Source: Frateuria aurantia DSM 6220
Lineage (GTDB): Bacteria; Pseudomonadota; Gammaproteobacteria; Xanthomonadales; Rhodanobacteraceae
Direction: 5' to 3'
Assembly: GCF_000242255.2 (NCBI RefSeq)
Contig: NC_017033.1
Span: 3,049,110-3,113,109 of the forward strand
Length of the DNA: 64,000 nt
Numbering within the stretch: position 1 is the first letter of the stretch; each line of letters opens with the position of its first letter. Positions 35,713-44,131 of this stretch are shown in pieces. The notes under the pieces were generated by a model. It did not search any database and was not told where the DNA came from. It worked only from the letters and a program-made list of their open reading frames with translations. A program made the translations under genes and the position numbers.

Positions 35713-36633
35713 TCATGCACCGGGATCCAGCATCCCCAGCCAGGCGACCAAGGCCAGAATGGCCAGCGCCAGCAATGTTTCCGCCGCCAGGCTGGCTTGC
35801 AGCCGGCGCAGCAGCCGCGCGGTCTGACCGGTGGCAAGAGCGGTGCGCAGTTGCGGCAGCTGGCGGAAACGATGACTGCCCGCCAGCATCAGCATCAGGG
35901 CGAACAGGCCCAGCTTCAGCAGCAGCAGATCGCCGTAGCGGGTCTGCCACAGACTGGCCGGGTGCGTCCCCAGCATCAATACGCCATTGATCAGACCGCT
36001 GACGCACAGCAGCAGGACGATCCCGCTGCCCAAGGGGGCAAAAGCGATCGCGGTCTGCAACAAGGCCGGCGAGGCCTCGTCGGACAAGGCCAGCACCGCG
36101 CCCCGGGCCTGCCGGCACAACACCAGCAACGCGCCCATCCATAGCCCGGCTGCCAGCAGATGCAGGCTGTCCGCACCCAGATGCAGCAGCCCGCGCCAAC
36201 CTTCGTCCATCGCTCCATGTCCTGCCCAGGCCAGGGTGATCAGTGCCGATCCGCCGAACACGGCCCGAGCCGCCAGGCGAATCCTGTCCGCCACGCCACG
36301 CCACCATCCCACGGCCAGCCACGCCAGCAGCAGGACCATACGGAGCAGCAAGGCATGCCCTGCCGCCGTCTGCTGCAACAAGGGGACAAGCAATGGGCCT
36401 ACCGCCGATGGCGCCAGCTGGCCGACCATTGCAGCAGCCATGGTCCAGAAACCCGCCAGACTGAAGAACAGAGCCCCAACGGCCAGCGCCACCTCGAAAC
36501 CGGGTCGCCGGTCACGATCATCCACTCGGCCCCTGATGCCGCGCCGCCTCCACAGTTCGAAGGCGGGCAGACCGAACACCAGCATCAGGCCGAGATACTG
36601 CAGCCAGCGGCTGGCAGCTGCCCATGCCTCCAT
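35713..36633 (-). CDS. copD: Copper resistance protein CopD
   Basis: A 306-residue inner-membrane protein with about eight spans, of the CopD/PcoD family thought to move copper inward across the membrane with CopC. Seen: conserved His residues in GHALLLRM, GHGAMDEGW and DSLHLLAAGLWMGALL, the last being the strongest family signature. It follows copC after 19 bases. copA and copB are not present nearby. Confidence 0.88.
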   Translation of the reverse strand: MEAWAAASRWLQYLGLMLVFGLPAFELWRRRGIRGRVDDRDRRPGFEVALAVGALFFSLAGFWTMAAAMVGQLAPSAVGPLLVPLLQQTAAGHALLLRMVLLLAWLAVGWWRGVADRIRLAARAVFGGSALITLAWAGHGAMDEGWRGLLHLGADSLHLLAAGLWMGALLVLCRQARGAVLALSDEASPALLQTAIAFAPLGSGIVLLLCVSGLINGVLMLGTHPASLWQTRYGDLLLLKLGLFALMLMLAGSHRFRQLPQLRTALATGQTARLLRRLQASLAAETLLALAILALVAWLGMLDPGA

Positions 36634-36652
36634 ATCGAGCCTCCCGGACCGC

Positions 36653-37036
36653 TTACTGCACCTGGAAGCTGAGCGAGCCCTTGCGCGGATGGGTATCGAC
36701 GGAGACTACATGCCAGTCCACCCGATAGCTGCCGGGAATCAAGGGTCTGGCAGGTATCAGACTCATGCTCTTGGCATCATCGGCAAAGCTGGTTTTCACG
36801 GGTACCGTGACCGGTCCCATGCTCATGCCCGGCATGGCGGTCAAGATCAGCTCGGCGCCGGAAACCGGCGTCAATAGCGCTTCGGAAAAGCTCATATCGA
36901 TATGCGCCGGAGCCGGGCCGCGGGAGTGATCCGCCGGGCTGGCCACCAACAAATGGGCATGGGCCGAAACGACCATCGGAGCCAGCAGGCCGGCGCAGGC
37001 AAACAGGGTCGACAATATGGGGCGACGGGCAGACAT
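36653..37036 (-). CDS. copC: Periplasmic copper-binding protein CopC
   Basis: A 127-residue precursor. The signal ends near VSA, leaving a His-rich N-terminus (HAHLLVASPAD) that in CopC proteins supplies the Cu(II) ligands. A Met-rich segment (MPGMSMG) could bind Cu(I), and the late DTHP His completes the Cu(II) site. It is co-transcribed with copD and likely hands copper to it. No CopRS or CueR-type regulator is adjacent. Confidence 0.9.
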   Translation of the reverse strand: MSARRPILSTLFACAGLLAPMVVSAHAHLLVASPADHSRGPAPAHIDMSFSEALLTPVSGAELILTAMPGMSMGPVTVPVKTSFADDAKSMSLIPARPLIPGSYRVDWHVVSVDTHPRKGSLSFQVQ

Positions 37037-37075
37037 GGGGATTCCTTTCAGCGATTCAGGAGATCGTGCATCAGA

Positions 37076-37743
37076 TCATCGGGGGGCCGGGAAGTGGCTG
37101 CCATCGATGACCGGTTCAAGGCCCAGTGTACGACCCCGGGCAGCTGTCCGCCCTGCCCGATGGTCATGATCGTGAATGATTCGCAGGCTGGGAGGCGCCA
37201 GCCCCCTGAACCTCGAAGCTCTGACCGGCCACTCGCCGGCCAGCAAGGCATCGCTGCGCCCATACAACCATGTGCCCTTGCAGAACACGCTCTGCCGATC
37301 ATCCCCTCGCCACGAAAACCCAGCCGGCGAAGCAGAGCCTGGATCGGGGCATGGCGGCTGTCTACCTGCCTCATAACCCGATGCTTGCCCCTCTGCAGCA
37401 ACAGCCTCTCCAGCATCGAGACCAGCGCCTCTTGCGCATAGCCCCGGTCATGCCACTCAAGAGCCAGTGTCACGCCCAGCTCGCCCCGGCGGCCCTGGTC
37501 GAAGAAATGCACGGCGGCATCTCCCGCCAGGACACCATCCTCGTCCCGCTCCAGCGCCCACTGAAACCAGTGGCCGTCAGCCTCGAAGATCAGTCCCGGC
37601 TGCCCGGCAAGAAAGGCCTCCGCATCCGGTCGGCTGAAATCGGAGCAACGATGGAACCATGCAACAGCTGGATCGGACCGGCAACCGATAAATGCAGGCA
37701 GGCCGCTGACCACAAAGGAGCGCACTCGCAGGCGCCGAGTCAA
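37076..37743 (-). pseudogene. GNAT acetyltransferase (RimJ-like) broken by a frameshift
   Basis: The N-terminal part (about 152 codons from 37743) is a good RimJ/RimL-type GNAT: LRVRSFVVSGLPAF, GVTLALEWHDRGYAQEAL, LLRRLGFRGEGM. After that the frame loses similarity, while the next frame, from 37288, reads VFCKGTWLYGRSDALLAGEW, the standard ending of this family. One base is therefore missing (or two added) between about 37289 and 37305. The uninterrupted first frame continues to 37048 with unrelated sequence. Either a real inactivating mutation or a sequencing error is possible. Confidence 0.75.
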
Positions 37744-37807
37744 CAGCGGTCAGGGCTTCACAAGATACCTGGTCCAACAGTCAGGTCGGCCCCCCTGCGT
37801 CGTTTCC

Positions 37808-38989
37808 TCAGGCCGGTCCCCTGCCGGAAATGCTTGCCCGGTTGCGCCCTTCACGCTTGGAGCAATAGAGCGCAGCGTCGGCTCGAGCGATGATTTGTTC
37901 AAAAGTACTGTCGGTATCCGCCAGGCTGACACCAATGCTGGTGGTTACCTGAATGCTGGCCCCGGGCCAGCTTGCCGGGCCGCCGCCGATGCGACGGCGC
38001 AGTCGCTCGGCCACGGCCAGAGCCTGCCCGACATCGCAATCGAGCAACACCAGCAAGAACTCCTCACCGCCGTAGCGACTGGCCAGATGCCCTCCTCCCG
38101 CCAGCACATCTTCGATCAGGCCGGCTACATGCTTCAGGACGCGGTCACCGGCCTGATGCCCCCAGGTATCGTTGATCAATTTGAAATGATCCAGGTCACA
38201 CAGCAGCACCGTGACCGGGCAACGCCGGCGACGCGCCTGTTCCAGCAACAAGCGGCCATCGCCCAGCACCGTATGATGGTTCAACAGGCCGGTCAGGCCA
38301 TCCAGCCGTGCCATCCTGCGCAGACCGGCCATCAGCCGTTCGACGATCAACAGCAACATGGCAAAGCACTTCGCCAGAATCAGCAACAGCAAGATGACAT
38401 AGAACCCGGCCACAGCCATGCCGCCATGGCGAATGGAACCGGCTGCATCAGCCTGGACGGGAAGACAGGTCAGCTGGCAGAGATACAGCGCACCATGGAA
38501 GGCGAAGGCCAGCGCCGCCAATCGACAGCTGCGACGGATATCCAGGGCCGGGCAGCGCAGCAACAAAAACACGATCCAGCCATCGCAAGCGATCGATGCC
38601 AGACTGAATACATGCAGCCGCACGTCGAAATCCGGCCGAACCAGCGCGAACCAGCTGATCGTCAGGACATACCCGCCGACCCCGAGCGCCAGCAGGCGAA
38701 GCTGCCGCTTTGCGCCGACATGGATGGCCACGCCGTGGATCAGCAAGGCATTGGCCAGCGCCATGCAGGTATTGGACACCACCACCGTCCAGCGCACGGG
38801 CAGCCAGATCTGGGCACTGACCACTGCCAGGGCCAAAGCCAGCAGCCACAAACTGCTGGTCCACAATTGCAATACCCGCTCTCGCGGCAGCAGCAGCAGA
38901 ATCAGCGAAAAACCGACCGCAATACCCAGACTGAGCAAAACACTGACGATCATCAGCGTGGGGAGATCCAGCGCCATCGTTGCGTGCAT
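37808..38989 (-). CDS. Membrane diguanylate cyclase (GGDEF domain)
   Basis: A 393-residue protein: about seven hydrophobic segments (roughly 5-220), then a GGDEF domain from about 235. The active motif is GGEEF (in RYGGEEFLLVL), with LDGLTGLLNHHT and LLCDLDHFKLINDTWGHQAGD as substrate and metal sites. It should make cyclic di-GMP. No RxxD inhibitory site precedes the motif at the usual distance. The ATG at 38989 has AAGG six bases ahead; another at 38977 lacks such a site. The sensory part resembles no domain I can name. Confidence 0.9.
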   Translation of the reverse strand: MHATMALDLPTLMIVSVLLSLGIAVGFSLILLLLPRERVLQLWTSSLWLLALALAVVSAQIWLPVRWTVVVSNTCMALANALLIHGVAIHVGAKRQLRLLALGVGGYVLTISWFALVRPDFDVRLHVFSLASIACDGWIVFLLLRCPALDIRRSCRLAALAFAFHGALYLCQLTCLPVQADAAGSIRHGGMAVAGFYVILLLLILAKCFAMLLLIVERLMAGLRRMARLDGLTGLLNHHTVLGDGRLLLEQARRRRCPVTVLLCDLDHFKLINDTWGHQAGDRVLKHVAGLIEDVLAGGGHLASRYGGEEFLLVLLDCDVGQALAVAERLRRRIGGGPASWPGASIQVTTSIGVSLADTDSTFEQIIARADAALYCSKREGRNRASISGRGPA

Positions 38990-39468
38990 ACAGACCTTGC
39001 AAATCATCGCGGCCAGCATGACCGCCGCCGCCGGAACCCGCCCATGGCGTGACCGGACACCTTCGCCCCCAGGCGTCATCAGTGATCGATGCCGTCGACG
39101 CCGCCGGCGGGAACGCCCGGTCATCTTGCCCGGATAACCCAGGGAAGGCCATAGACAAGATGGATGCAGAGCCTGGCCCCATGACTTTGCGACCTTTCCG
39201 CCACCTCCTCCCCACATCCTTCACAGCAAATGCTGGCTCGGGTCCAGGCATTCGGGATCGCCGCGATGCCTGCAACCGCGGGCCGGCATGATCCGGCCCC
39301 CATCGGCATCGACTTGCCTGGCAAGCCCGGAAGCCCGCTCCAAGCAGCGCATTCACGATGCCAGACCCTGTCGGCGACGATGATCACCAGCCAACGGTGC
39401 GCACCGCACAAGAGGCGGCCTGAACGGTGGTGCCGGAACCTGAGCAGCTCGGCCCGAAAACCGGGCAT
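38990..39468. other. Non-coding stretch between cyclase gene and tRNA terminator
   Basis: About 480 bases with no supported gene; open frames here are fragments. It lies downstream of the tRNA, a common integration position, but I find no integrase, no attachment duplication and no mobile-element remnant. Confidence 0.5.
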
Positions 39469-39495
39469 AAAAAAGACCTGCGCGAAGGCAGGTCT
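39469..39495 (-). terminator. Intrinsic terminator of tRNA-Lys
   Basis: Eight-base arms AGACCTGC and GCAGGTCT with a loop containing TTCG, followed on the minus strand by six T bases. It lies 11 bases after the tRNA 3' end. Confidence 0.88.
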
Positions 39496-39506
39496 CGTAA
39501 GATCAC

Positions 39507-39582
39507 TGGTGGGCCGTGAGAGATTCGAACTCTCGACCAACGGATTAAAAGTCCGCTGCTCTACCGGCTGAGCTAACGGCCC
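39507..39582 (-). tRNA. tRNA-Lys (anticodon UUU)
   Basis: Read on the minus strand, this 76-base gene folds as a normal cloverleaf: acceptor GGGCCGT, D-arm with AGCTCAGCCGGTAGAGC, anticodon loop CTTTTAA with TTT, T-arm GTTCGAATC, and an encoded 3' CCA. It has its own promoter and terminator. Confidence 0.97.
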
Positions 39583-39601
39583 ATGTTTCAGTGAGCCGAC
39601 G

Positions 39602-39630
39602 ATTGTAAAAGGCCTGCGTCACGGACACAA
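39602..39630 (-). promoter_or_regulatory. Promoter of tRNA-Lys
   Basis: On the minus strand TTGTGT and TACAAT are separated by exactly 17 bases; the -10 ends 20 bases before the mature tRNA. It fits a sigma-70 promoter. Confidence 0.65.
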
Positions 39631-39651
39631 GCCTTGTCGGTCATGGATCGA

Positions 39652-40335
39652 TCAGCGATAACGGGTCGGATCGGGCAATCCGGCATCGTGAAAACCCTGG
39701 GCACGCAGGCGGCAAGCGTCGCAACGGCCGCAGGCACGCCCTTCCTCGTCGGCCTGGTAGCAGCTGACGGTGGTGGCGAAGTCCACACCCAGCCGCTGCC
39801 CTTCACGGGCGATGTCGGCCTTGCTCATGGCCATCAGCGGTGCCTTCACCGACAGGCCGAGGCCTTCGACACCGGCCTTGGTGGCGACATTGGCCAGCTG
39901 CTGGAAGCTTTCGACAAAGGCCGGACGGCAATCGGGGTAGCCCGAATAATCCACGGCATTGACGCCGCACCAGATCTCGCGGGCGCCCAGCACCTCGGCC
40001 CAGCCCAGTGCGATGGAGAGCATGATCGTATTGCGTGCCGGCACATAGGTCACCGGAATGCCGTCATCGGCCTGCTCGGGTACGCCGATATCGTCGGTCA
40101 GGGCGGAGCCGCCGATGCTGCGCAGATCGACATGGACGGTCTTGTGGACTTCGGCGCCAAGATCTCTGGCGACCCGGGCCGAGGCTTCCAGTTCGGAGCT
40201 GTGGCGCTGGCCGTAGGCGACGCTGAGCGCATAGACGCGATAGCCCTGCTCGCGAGCCAGGGCGATGGTCACCGCCGAGTCCATGCCGCCGGAAACCAGG
40301 ATCACCGCTTTCTTGTCGGCGCGGATGTCATTCAT
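39652..40335 (-). CDS. queC: 7-cyano-7-deazaguanine (preQ0) synthase
   Basis: A 227-residue ATP-dependent enzyme that turns 7-carboxy-7-deazaguanine and ammonia into preQ0 for queuosine in tRNA. Seen: the PP-loop SGGMDS at 15-20, [23 protein letters not shown], and a zinc site [20 protein letters not shown] near the end. It follows queE after 160 structured bases. Confidence 0.96.
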   Translation of the reverse strand: MNDIRADKKAVILVSGGMDSAVTIALAREQGYRVYALSVAYGQRHSSELEASARVARDLGAEVHKTVHVDLRSIGGSALTDDIGVPEQADDGIPVTYVPARNTIMLSIALGWAEVLGAREIWCGVNAVDYSGYPDCRPAFVESFQQLANVATKAGVEGLGLSVKAPLMAMSKADIAREGQRLGVDFATTVSCYQADEEGRACGRCDACRLRAQGFHDAGLPDPTRYR

Positions 40336-40403
40336 GCTGTTACCTCATTGATGTAGGGCCGGATCACCGACCGTGTCGGCCACTGGCGAAGAGGCCAGCG
40401 CCC

Positions 40404-40495
40404 GCAGCCATCGCGAATTGCGAGAAATGGCGATGGCTGCATATGCGATGAGGGGCGCCGCTCGGCCACCGGCCATCTGGCGCCCCGGCCCGGCC
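40404..40495. other. Cluster of hairpins between queE and queC
   Basis: Two strong dyads are packed here: an 11-base stem GCAGCCATCGC/GCGATGGCTGC at 40404-40440 and an 8-base stem GGGGCGCC/GGCGCCCC at 40452-40486, with an inner GGCC pair. A third (CCCGGCC-TCAAT-GGCCGGG) spans 40489-40507 and includes the queE stop codon. None is followed by a T-run. They could form a processing or attenuation region in front of queC, or a REP-like element. Confidence 0.55.
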
Positions 40496-41173
40496 TCAAT
40501 GGCCGGGCGAATCATTCCACAGCAGCTTGTGCAGCTGCATCTGGAACCGGACCGGCAACCGGTCCGCGACGATCCAGTCAGCCAGCTCGCGCGGAGCCAG
40601 GGTGCCCTGGACCGGCGAGAACATCGGCATGCAGCGGGCCGCCAGATCGTGGCTGGCCACCACGTCGCGGGCCCAGTCATAGTCAGCGCGCGAAGCCAGT
40701 ACGAACTTGACCTGGTCGGCAGCCTGCAGATGCTCGAGATTGGACCACAGATTGCGGGCCGACTCGCCCGAATCCGGCGCCTTCAGGTCCAGTACCTTGC
40801 GAACCCTGGCATCGACCTGACTGACATCCAGCGCGCCCGAAGTTTCAAGCGAGACCTCGTAGCCGGCGTCACAGAGACGCTCCAGCAGGATCAGGCAGCG
40901 CTTCTGCGACAGCGGCTCGCCGCCGGTAACGCAGACATGGCGGGCACCGTAGCTGGCGACTTCGGCCAGGATGGCGTCGATATCCCGCCACTCGCCACCA
41001 TGAAAGGAATAGGTGGTGTCGCACCAGACACAACGCAGCGGGCAGCCGGTGAGACGCACGAACACGGTCCGCCAGCCGATGGCATCGGCTTCGCCTTGCA
41101 GGGAATGGAAGATCTCGGTGATCCGCAGACGCTGCGCAGCATCGGCAGCGTCCGGGAGAGCCGCATCACTCAT
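40496..41173 (-). CDS. queE: 7-carboxy-7-deazaguanine synthase
   Basis: A 225-residue radical-SAM enzyme that contracts the ring of 6-carboxytetrahydropterin in queuosine synthesis. The iron-sulfur ligands are Cys44, Cys48 and Cys51 (GCPLRCVWCDT), a standard CX3CX2C set. IFHSLQGEAD precedes it, and VCVTGGEPL binds SAM. It begins 4 bases after cpoB, so it can be read from the tol-pal transcript. Confidence 0.95.
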   Translation of the reverse strand: MSDAALPDAADAAQRLRITEIFHSLQGEADAIGWRTVFVRLTGCPLRCVWCDTTYSFHGGEWRDIDAILAEVASYGARHVCVTGGEPLSQKRCLILLERLCDAGYEVSLETSGALDVSQVDARVRKVLDLKAPDSGESARNLWSNLEHLQAADQVKFVLASRADYDWARDVVASHDLAARCMPMFSPVQGTLAPRELADWIVADRLPVRFQMQLHKLLWNDSPGH

Positions 41174-41177
41174 CGGC

Positions 41178-42020
41178 TCAACCCTGGCCGCCGGACAGCT
41201 GAAGCCGCCGCAGCCGCTCCTGGGCGAGGCTGGCCGCGTTGGAGCCGGGGTATTGCCTGGACACGGCCTTGAGGGTAGCCACCGCCGCCGCCGTCTGCTT
41301 CAGCTCGACCTGGGTGTAACCCAGCTTCAGCATCGCATCGGGCGCCTTCTCGCTTTTCGGAAAGGCGCTCAGCAAATGGGCAAAGGCATCATGCGCGACC
41401 TGGTAGTTCATGGTCACGTAATAGGACTCGCCCAGCCAGTAGAAGGCATTGGGGGTCAGCGCATGGTCGGGGTACTGCTGGATGAAATCACGGAACAGCC
41501 TGGAAGCCTGTGCGTACTGACCTCCGCGCAGGGCAGTGAAAGCCGCGTTGTACGCTGCCTGGGCCTGGGCTGGGTCGGCAGCCGGAGTAGCAGGCGCGGC
41601 ACTGGCCGCAGGCGCTGCCGAAGCGGCCTGGGCCGCGGGTGCCACCGCAGCCTGGACAGGCTTCTGGGCATTGCCGCCAGAGGCGCCGTTGCCGGCCTCC
41701 AGCCGGCCCAGTCGCGAGTCAAGATCGACGTACTGGGCCTTGCCCTGCTCGCCGGCCTGCTGCAGCTGGTGCTGCAGCTCTTCCACCTGACCCTGCAACT
41801 GCTGGACCTGCGACTGCAGATCCTGAATTCGGTTGACTTGCTCGATCCCGGCCTGGGTACGGTTCTGCACAGCCTGTTCCAGCTGGCTGACCCGGTCGGC
41901 GAGACTCAGTCGCGAGTCGTCGGCATGTGCCGACAGTGATATGGCCAACAGCATGGCGGACGCGAAGGCGCCCGCCATGCTGAACCTGGCCTGGACTTGC
42001 TTGACCAGAGGACTGCTCAT
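41178..42020 (-). CDS. cpoB: Cell-division coordinator CpoB (YbgF)
   Basis: A 280-residue periplasmic protein linking Tol-Pal constriction with PBP1B activity. A signal peptide ends near SAHA; a coiled coil (SQLEQAVQNRTQ to LQHQLQQAG, about 40-85) should trimerise; an Ala/Pro-rich linker covers about 105-155; TPR repeats (ALRGGQYAQASRLFRDFIQQYP, ANAFYWLGESYY-type) fill the rest. The ATG at 42020 shares one base with the pal stop. The track of codons upstream in frame belongs to pal. Confidence 0.93.
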   Translation of the reverse strand: MSSPLVKQVQARFSMAGAFASAMLLAISLSAHADDSRLSLADRVSQLEQAVQNRTQAGIEQVNRIQDLQSQVQQLQGQVEELQHQLQQAGEQGKAQYVDLDSRLGRLEAGNGASGGNAQKPVQAAVAPAAQAASAAPAASAAPATPAADPAQAQAAYNAAFTALRGGQYAQASRLFRDFIQQYPDHALTPNAFYWLGESYYVTMNYQVAHDAFAHLLSAFPKSEKAPDAMLKLGYTQVELKQTAAAVATLKAVSRQYPGSNAASLAQERLRRLQLSGGQG

Positions 42021-42529
42021 TACTTGGCCGTGTAGATGATCTCGACGCGACGGTTCTTGCTCCAGCACTCTTCATCGTGCTCCTTGCAGACCGGACGCTC
42101 CTTGCCATAGCTCACGACGTTCAGCTGGGTGCCCGAACCACCGGCAGCCTGCAGCGCGCTGGACACGGCATTGCCGCGACGCTCGCCCAGACCCAGGTTG
42201 TATTCGCGGGTGCCGCGCTCGTCGGTGTTGCCTTCCAGACGGATCTGGGCACTGGGGCGGTCCTGCAGGTACTTGGCATGGCAAGCGATGATCTGCTGGA
42301 ATTCCGGCTTCAGGTCTTCCTTGTTGAAGTCGAAGTACACGACGCGCTGACGCAGGCAGGCATCGGTATCCAGATCTTCGGGGGTGTACTTGCCATCGGA
42401 GGGGGCCGGCTGGGTGACGGGAGCCTGCTCGACCGGAGCCTGTTCCTGCGGCTTGACGGCTTTCTTGGAGCAAGCGGCCGCGCCAACACACAGCAGGGCG
42501 ACCAGAGCGACGCGAACGGTCTTATTCAT
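42020..42529 (-). CDS. pal: Peptidoglycan-associated lipoprotein Pal
   Basis: A 169-residue outer-membrane lipoprotein. The signal ends GAAAC (Cys20 lipidated). A short Pro/Gln linker leads into an OmpA-like peptidoglycan-binding domain: VVYFDFNKEDL, GNTDERGTREYNLGLGERRGNAV, RRVEIIY. It contains additional Cys residues (CLRQ, IACH, CKEHDEECW), probably paired as disulfides. 277 bases separate it from tolB. Confidence 0.96.
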   Translation of the reverse strand: MNKTVRVALVALLCVGAAACSKKAVKPQEQAPVEQAPVTQPAPSDGKYTPEDLDTDACLRQRVVYFDFNKEDLKPEFQQIIACHAKYLQDRPSAQIRLEGNTDERGTREYNLGLGERRGNAVSSALQAAGGSGTQLNVVSYGKERPVCKEHDEECWSKNRRVEIIYTAK

Positions 42530-42806
42530 GGGTGACGTTCCTTAAAACGAGGTTGAATTCCGACAAAGATCACAACGGTTCAGGTTACAGGGCAGTTTCC
42601 ACCGGTAGCCGGTTGTTATTTTCGCACTTCACGAACAGGCTTTGCACTGCCCCGCTGCCAGCCCATCCTTCACAGGGGTGATCCTTGCCCCTGTCATCGC
42701 CCCGCCTCCGCACCCGGGAGCCAGGCTCCGGGCCGATCTTGCTGGTACGCAAGCACGGCACCCGCAACCCGGGCACCGTGCAAAAACTATCGACCACTTC
42801 GGCCGG
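42530..42806. other. Structured spacer between tolB and pal
   Basis: This unusually long gap for a Tol-Pal cluster contains three dyads: ACAGGGG/CCCCTGT at 42672-42694, CCCGGGAGCC/AGGCTCCGGG at 42713-42732, and an interrupted GCACGG/CCGTGC stem at 42753-42781. It suggests an internal termination or processing point and a separate pal promoter. No coding sequence is supported. Confidence 0.5.
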
Positions 42807-44123
42807 TCACCGGGTCCGGAAGGGACCCCATGCCGGCTCGCGAACGTCGCCATTGGCCAGAACCAGACGCTGCCGGACACGACCGTCCGCCGAGACCGCG
42901 TAAAGCACGCCCCGGCTGCCCTCGGTGGCGTCATACAGCAGCATGCTCGCATTCGGCGCAAAACTCGGCGATTCGTCATGGGCACCCGGCGAAATGTAGC
43001 GCACTTGGCCGCCCAGACTGCGATCCAGTATAGCGATACGATACACGTTCCCGTTGCCCTGCACCATCGCAATCTGCTTGCCGTCGAAACTGGCGTCGGC
43101 CTCGTAATTCCGCTGGCCTTCGAAGCTCACCCGGGTGGCGGCTCCGCCCGTGGCCGAAACCTGATAGATCTGCGGCCGGCCGGAGCGGTCGGAGGTGAAG
43201 TAGACGCTTTGGCCATCGGCCGCCCAGTTCGGTTCGGTATCGATCGCCAGACTGTTGGTCAGCCGGGTTTCATGCCGGCTGGCCATGTCCAGCACGTAGA
43301 TTTCGGGATTTCCGGAAAAGGACAGCGAGACCGCCAGCTTGCTGCCGTCAGGCGACCAGGCCGGCGCGCCGTTGATGCCCTTGGCATGGGCTTCGACCAG
43401 CTGGCGTCCGCCGGTACTGATGTCCTGCACATAGATATGCGAATTGCCGCTCTCGAAAGAGACATAGGCCAGATGATGGCCATCCGGCGACCAGGCCGGC
43501 GACAGCAGCGATTCGTGGGAGCGGGCCACCACCTGAGGATTGTAGCCATCGGAATCGGCCACGATCAGCGAATAGGTCATGTGATCGCCCAGCCCCACCG
43601 CCGTGACGTAGGCAATGCGGGTCCAGAAGGCCCCGCGAACGCCGGTGATCTGCTGGTAGATGGCATCGGCGATCTGATGCGCGACATTGCGCAGATCACC
43701 CACCGGCGCGGTATAGGACTTGGCCAGCAGGCTCTGCTGTTTGTTGATGTCCCACAGTTCATAGTCGACGCGGACCATGCCGCCGCCGGCATCCGAAATC
43801 CGCCCCAGGGTCAGGAAGTCCTGCTTCAGCAGGCGCCAGGTCGCGAAATGGATATCCGCGCCCCGCGAAGGCTGTTCCACGATCTCGCTGCGGTCCAGCG
43901 AACGGAATTTTCCGGAACGGTTGAAATCGTTCTGGATCACCGAGGCCACGTCGGTCGGCAAAGGCGCACCGCCGCTCTGGGCGAAGGGCACCACCACGAT
44001 CGGAGTGGCCGTCTTCAGGCCGCCGACCACGTTGACGTCGAGGGCCTGCGCCGCGAGGCTGCCGGACAGCAGCAGGCCCGCCAGTGACAGTATCCCGAAC
44101 AATGCAGTTTTGAATTTGGGCAT
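42807..44123 (-). CDS. tolB: Tol-Pal system protein TolB
   Basis: A 438-residue periplasmic protein. The signal ends near AAQA; an N-terminal domain (about 25-170) and a six-bladed beta-propeller follow, with repeated blades such as SPAWSPDGHHLAYVSFE, APAWSPDGSKLAVSLSF and EPNWAADGQSVYFTSDR. It binds Pal and relays the TolA signal during outer-membrane constriction. It starts 8 bases after tolA. Confidence 0.97.
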   Translation of the reverse strand: MPKFKTALFGILSLAGLLLSGSLAAQALDVNVVGGLKTATPIVVVPFAQSGGAPLPTDVASVIQNDFNRSGKFRSLDRSEIVEQPSRGADIHFATWRLLKQDFLTLGRISDAGGGMVRVDYELWDINKQQSLLAKSYTAPVGDLRNVAHQIADAIYQQITGVRGAFWTRIAYVTAVGLGDHMTYSLIVADSDGYNPQVVARSHESLLSPAWSPDGHHLAYVSFESGNSHIYVQDISTGGRQLVEAHAKGINGAPAWSPDGSKLAVSLSFSGNPEIYVLDMASRHETRLTNSLAIDTEPNWAADGQSVYFTSDRSGRPQIYQVSATGGAATRVSFEGQRNYEADASFDGKQIAMVQGNGNVYRIAILDRSLGGQVRYISPGAHDESPSFAPNASMLLYDATEGSRGVLYAVSADGRVRQRLVLANGDVREPAWGPFRTR

Positions 44124-44131
44124 GATGGGTC

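Noticed and set aside
39507-39582. tRNA-Lys as an occupied integration site
   Set aside because: No integrase, no repeated tRNA 3' end and no foreign genes in 38990-39468 or beyond.
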